DNA of 7,600 nucleotides from Methanobacteriota archaeon (lineage in GTDB: Archaea; Halobacteriota; Methanosarcinia; Methanosarcinales; Methanoperedenaceae), in contig JAHIFK010000001.1 in NCBI GenBank assembly GCA_018900975.1, positions 1 to 7,600 of the forward strand, read 5' to 3'. The notes beneath the pieces are model-generated. The model was not told where the DNA came from. It ran no database searches and saw nothing but the letters and a program-made list of their open reading frames with translations. The position numbers and the translations under genes were made by a program. Below are positions 6,004-7,600 of this stretch, piece after piece; position 1 is the first letter of the stretch, and each line of letters starts with the position of its first letter.

Positions 6004-6249
6004 TCAATGTCCCGCCCCTTCTTCCTTCGGGATCACACTTCTGTCACCAACATCGACAATTCTTCCTACCTGCCCGGTAACAAGATGCCCGGCAATGTTG
6101 AAATGCTGAACTATTGGCTCGTCAATATAACCTTTGAGATTTATCCTCTTTTCTATCTCGTCAAGTATGCCATGATAAAATCCGGTAAGGGCATCCTCTT
6201 TTTCTGCCCAAGCCCTGAGGATGAGTTTTGCTTTTCTTGCACCTCCCAC
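6004..6249 (-). CDS. In-frame continuation of the membrane protein after a TAG, or separate small ORF
   Basis: This 81-residue ORF is in the same frame as the larger gene upstream, separated only by the TAG at 6271-6273 and seven codons (YAAQAEV, then GTC). The only nearby start is GTG 6249, with no Shine-Dalgarno before it, and GGAGGTG lies after it, so an independent start is poorly supported. The protein shows a helical part (ARKAKLILRAWAEKEDALTGF) and an end with KGYIDEPIVQHFNIAG and VDVGDRSVIPK. The last piece recalls the DSV-type motifs of the next gene. Likely readings: C-terminus of a 478-residue protein broken by a nonsense change, TAG readthrough, or a sequencing error. It overlaps or abuts the next gene, depending on that gene's start. 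Confidence 0.5.
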   Translation of the reverse strand: MGGARKAKLILRAWAEKEDALTGFYHGILDEIEKRINLKGYIDEPIVQHFNIAGHLVTGQVGRIVDVGDRSVIPKEEGAGH

Positions 6250-6270
6250 GACTTCAGCCTGAGCCGCGTA

Positions 6271-7440
6271 CTAAAGTCCCTTTACACCCTCGCCATAGAA
6301 GCGAGCTACGCCGTCAAACAGCTGCTCACTCTGAGTCACCTCAGGAGTGAGAAGGTGCATGTGCATATCCTTGATTATCCGCGAGACCATGGTGAAAAGA
6401 GTTTCAGCAGGCATATCGATCTCTTTTGTCCTGTTGCTCGCAGTATCATAATAATTGATCTTGCCTGATACCTCGCAGTTCCCGCACTCACCCGTTGGTC
6501 TTATCTCGAAAGTAACGGTTTTGCCTTCTTTCACCTTTAGAAGCGCTATGGACTTCTCTTTTTCAACAAGAAGGAACACGTTCGGGACAAAGAGGGTGAC
6601 TTTGATATCCGCGAAAGGCGCTGACGAAATATTTTCTATTTTGACCTTATAAAGTATTGTTGCACCCTTATATCCAAATGCAGAACTGATGTTGATATCC
6701 TTTGCATCAGGGTTGTTTGGTTGAAGCTGATTGGTTGCTGCCGGAATAATGATCCATGGAAATGAGAATCGGGGAATAATGATCTTGGGAAGTGATATGT
6801 TTTTCAGACGCCTGCGGCTTTTGTACGCTCCAACAGCCAGTAATACAATGATAATCGGGAGCCACAACCATGTGCTGTCCTGCTCTTTTGAATTGACGGA
6901 TGAACTCTGTTTTACCGCGGTAGGCACAGGTTCGGTTTTCTGCCCGCTTATTGCAAAATGTGAGAAGCCATAAGTCCTGGCTTCATAATATGAATAAGTT
7001 GCATCCTTTGTCTTCTGATTGGTATTAAGCTTTGACCATTCTTCGCCTGTCCACCTGAACATCTTTATTTCATCATAACCCAGATCGCTGGATTCTATCC
7101 AGGAGTTCTCTACCTTGAAGCTTATCGAAGCTTCCTTAACATTTTTTGTATTAGCTATTATGTTCAGGTTCCTGTACACTTTCCCTGGCGCAGGTTTTGG
7201 TAGGCCTTCAGGGCTCCATTTAAGCGCTTCCACTTTGATAGGGACATCGTACTGGTTCTCTTTGCCAGTGACAACTATCTGATATATTGAAAGTTCAGGT
7301 GATATGAAACTGTATTCAACAGGTTTGTACGCTACAATATCATTGACCTTTGTTTCAGCCTTGAGTATATTATCATGCTCAAGAACTGGGACTTCTTTCT
7401 GCCCCGGAGTAGAAGAAGACAGGGATTTGGAATATGCCAT
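6271..7440 (-). CDS. Membrane protein with PGF-pre-PGF domain and cytoplasmic CARDB-like domain
   Basis: The 389 residues divide into a PGF-pre-PGF domain (about 35-167: GKVYRNLNI, ISFKVENSWI, IKMFRWTGEEWSKL, ending ARTYGFSHFAISG), a linker rich in S, T and Q, one membrane helix (about 190-206, WLWLPIIIVLLAVGAY) followed by KSRRR, and a beta-rich domain (about 247-345) with YKVKIENISSAPFADI and GKTVTFEIRPTGECGNC, like archaeal CARDB/Ig-type domains. PGF-pre-PGF domains belong to surface proteins of Methanosarcinales-type archaea. The positive-inside rule puts the PGF domain outside, yet there is no signal peptide: the N-terminus is MAYSKSLSSSTPGQ. The start ATG has an excellent GGTGAT six bases away. 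The C-terminus ends at TAG 6271, after which the frame stays open to 6004. Function is unknown; an envelope sensor or anchor is possible. Confidence 0.82.
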   Translation of the reverse strand: MAYSKSLSSSTPGQKEVPVLEHDNILKAETKVNDIVAYKPVEYSFISPELSIYQIVVTGKENQYDVPIKVEALKWSPEGLPKPAPGKVYRNLNIIANTKNVKEASISFKVENSWIESSDLGYDEIKMFRWTGEEWSKLNTNQKTKDATYSYYEARTYGFSHFAISGQKTEPVPTAVKQSSSVNSKEQDSTWLWLPIIIVLLAVGAYKSRRRLKNISLPKIIIPRFSFPWIIIPAATNQLQPNNPDAKDINISSAFGYKGATILYKVKIENISSAPFADIKVTLFVPNVFLLVEKEKSIALLKVKEGKTVTFEIRPTGECGNCEVSGKINYYDTASNRTKEIDMPAETLFTMVSRIIKDMHMHLLTPEVTQSEQLFDGVARFYGEGVKGL

Positions 7441-7472
7441 TATTTCATCACCCGAAAGCGGGTATTGACCCG
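7441..7472 (-). promoter_or_regulatory. Leader with two mutually exclusive hairpins over the Shine-Dalgarno
   Basis: In the transcript sense the leader reads CGGGT (7472-7468), CAAT, ACCCG (7463-7459), CTTT, CGGG (7454-7451), TGAT, then six bases to the ATG. The central CCCG can pair with the first CGGG or with the second. The second CGGG overlaps GGTGAT (7452-7447), the Shine-Dalgarno of the membrane-protein gene. One fold hides the ribosome site and the other frees it. The stems are only 4-5 base pairs, so regulation is a hypothesis. The Shine-Dalgarno itself is well supported. Confidence 0.45.
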
Positions 7473-7486
7473 ATAATCTACTGATG

Positions 7487-7496
7487 TTTTAAATAC
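7487..7496 (-). promoter_or_regulatory. Candidate TATA box of the membrane-protein operon
   Basis: TATTTAAAAC on the - strand lies 47-56 bases upstream of the ATG and would start transcription near 7466, inside the first hairpin. A second AT-rich candidate, AAAGTATATGG (about 7506-7516), would start near 7484 and include both hairpins. The region is shared with the divergent + strand ORF at 7528, so promoters may overlap. Confidence 0.3.
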
Positions 7497-7527
7497 TATT
7501 GATTCCATATACTTTTATGTGATCAAT

Positions 7528-7600
7528 ATGGGAATTCGTGGACCGAAATCAAAATTCAGTGATATTGCCTGTCCAAATACATCATGTCGAGACTTTGGAA
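7528..7600 (+). CDS. Probable transposase N-terminus with zinc ribbon (3' end outside window)
   Basis: Only 24 residues are visible, starting MGIRGPKSKFSDIACPNTSC and running off the right edge. A basic start followed by a C-x4-C half of a zinc ribbon (CPNTSC, then RDFG) resembles the N-terminus of archaeal IS1-like and related transposases, which begin with CPNP.C..YGK followed by a second cysteine pair and a helix-turn-helix. No ribosome binding site is clear; CATATAC about 20 bases upstream could serve a leaderless start. The insertion-sequence end should lie between about 7480 and 7528, but its inverted repeat cannot be identified without the other end. A non-transposase zinc-ribbon protein remains possible. 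Confidence 0.5.
   Translation, partial: MGIRGPKSKFSDIACPNTSCRDFG

Noticed and set aside
6007..6468. + strand ORF of 153 residues opposite the membrane-protein operon
   Set aside because: It runs antisense to two overlapping - strand ORFs with better coding character and has no recognisable motif.
1..7600. tRNA genes, CRISPR arrays or long repeats
   Set aside because: No regularly spaced repeats and no cloverleaf-like pattern were seen on reading; a dedicated tRNA scan was not possible.

Overview
The window looks archaeal and most like a Methanosarcinales-type genome (methanogen or ANME-2/Methanoperedens relative). The evidence is an archaeal-type HisRS, an adjacent pair of CitG-like and DUF447 genes typical of methanogens, a PGF-pre-PGF surface-protein domain, TATA-box promoters, and Shine-Dalgarno sites of the GGTGAT type. 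The genus is an inference.

Left part, + strand, AT-rich: the C-terminal half of a type I restriction subunit (HsdR, cut by the window edge), then a wrecked DUF45/M48-type zinc metallopeptidase gene. Its N-terminus is frameshifted and its middle appears deleted, but the HExxH catalytic end is intact. Next comes hisS with its own TATA box.

Centre, the main discovery: hisS is a mosaic. Its catalytic body (1945 to about 2885) is GC-rich, but from about 2885 the gene switches to AT-rich sequence that supplies the whole anticodon-binding domain with an extra insertion and tail. Directly downstream, in the same AT-rich block, sit a 53-residue antitoxin-like ORF and a PIN-domain (VapC-like) toxin whose start codon abuts the antitoxin stop. 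Beyond the toxin, at about 3954-4148, lies the displaced, GC-rich original 3' end of hisS, with in-frame stops. A block of about 1.05 kb has therefore replaced the 3' end of an essential tRNA-synthetase gene, supplied a substitute end, and placed a toxin-antitoxin pair in the hisS transcript. The layout resembles elements that regenerate the 3' end of their target gene, such as e14 in icd, but no integrase is visible.

Right part, - strand: citG-like and DUF447 genes form an overlapping pair with their own TATA box; the DUF447 gene has no ATG, GTG or TTG at its family-conserved N-terminus. Upstream is a second - strand operon: a membrane protein with a PGF-pre-PGF domain, a single TAG, an in-frame continuation, and a small protein with two DSV-type repeats. 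The TAG seems to fall inside a helical module that recurs at the start of the next gene. A short leader with two mutually exclusive hairpins, one covering the Shine-Dalgarno, precedes the operon. At the right edge, divergent on the + strand, a zinc-ribbon ORF that looks like a transposase N-terminus begins.

Functionally the window holds defence and stability genes (type I R-M, toxin-antitoxin), one essential translation gene hosting the toxin-antitoxin block, a probable C1-cofactor-linked gene pair, and a cell-envelope operon next to an insertion sequence.
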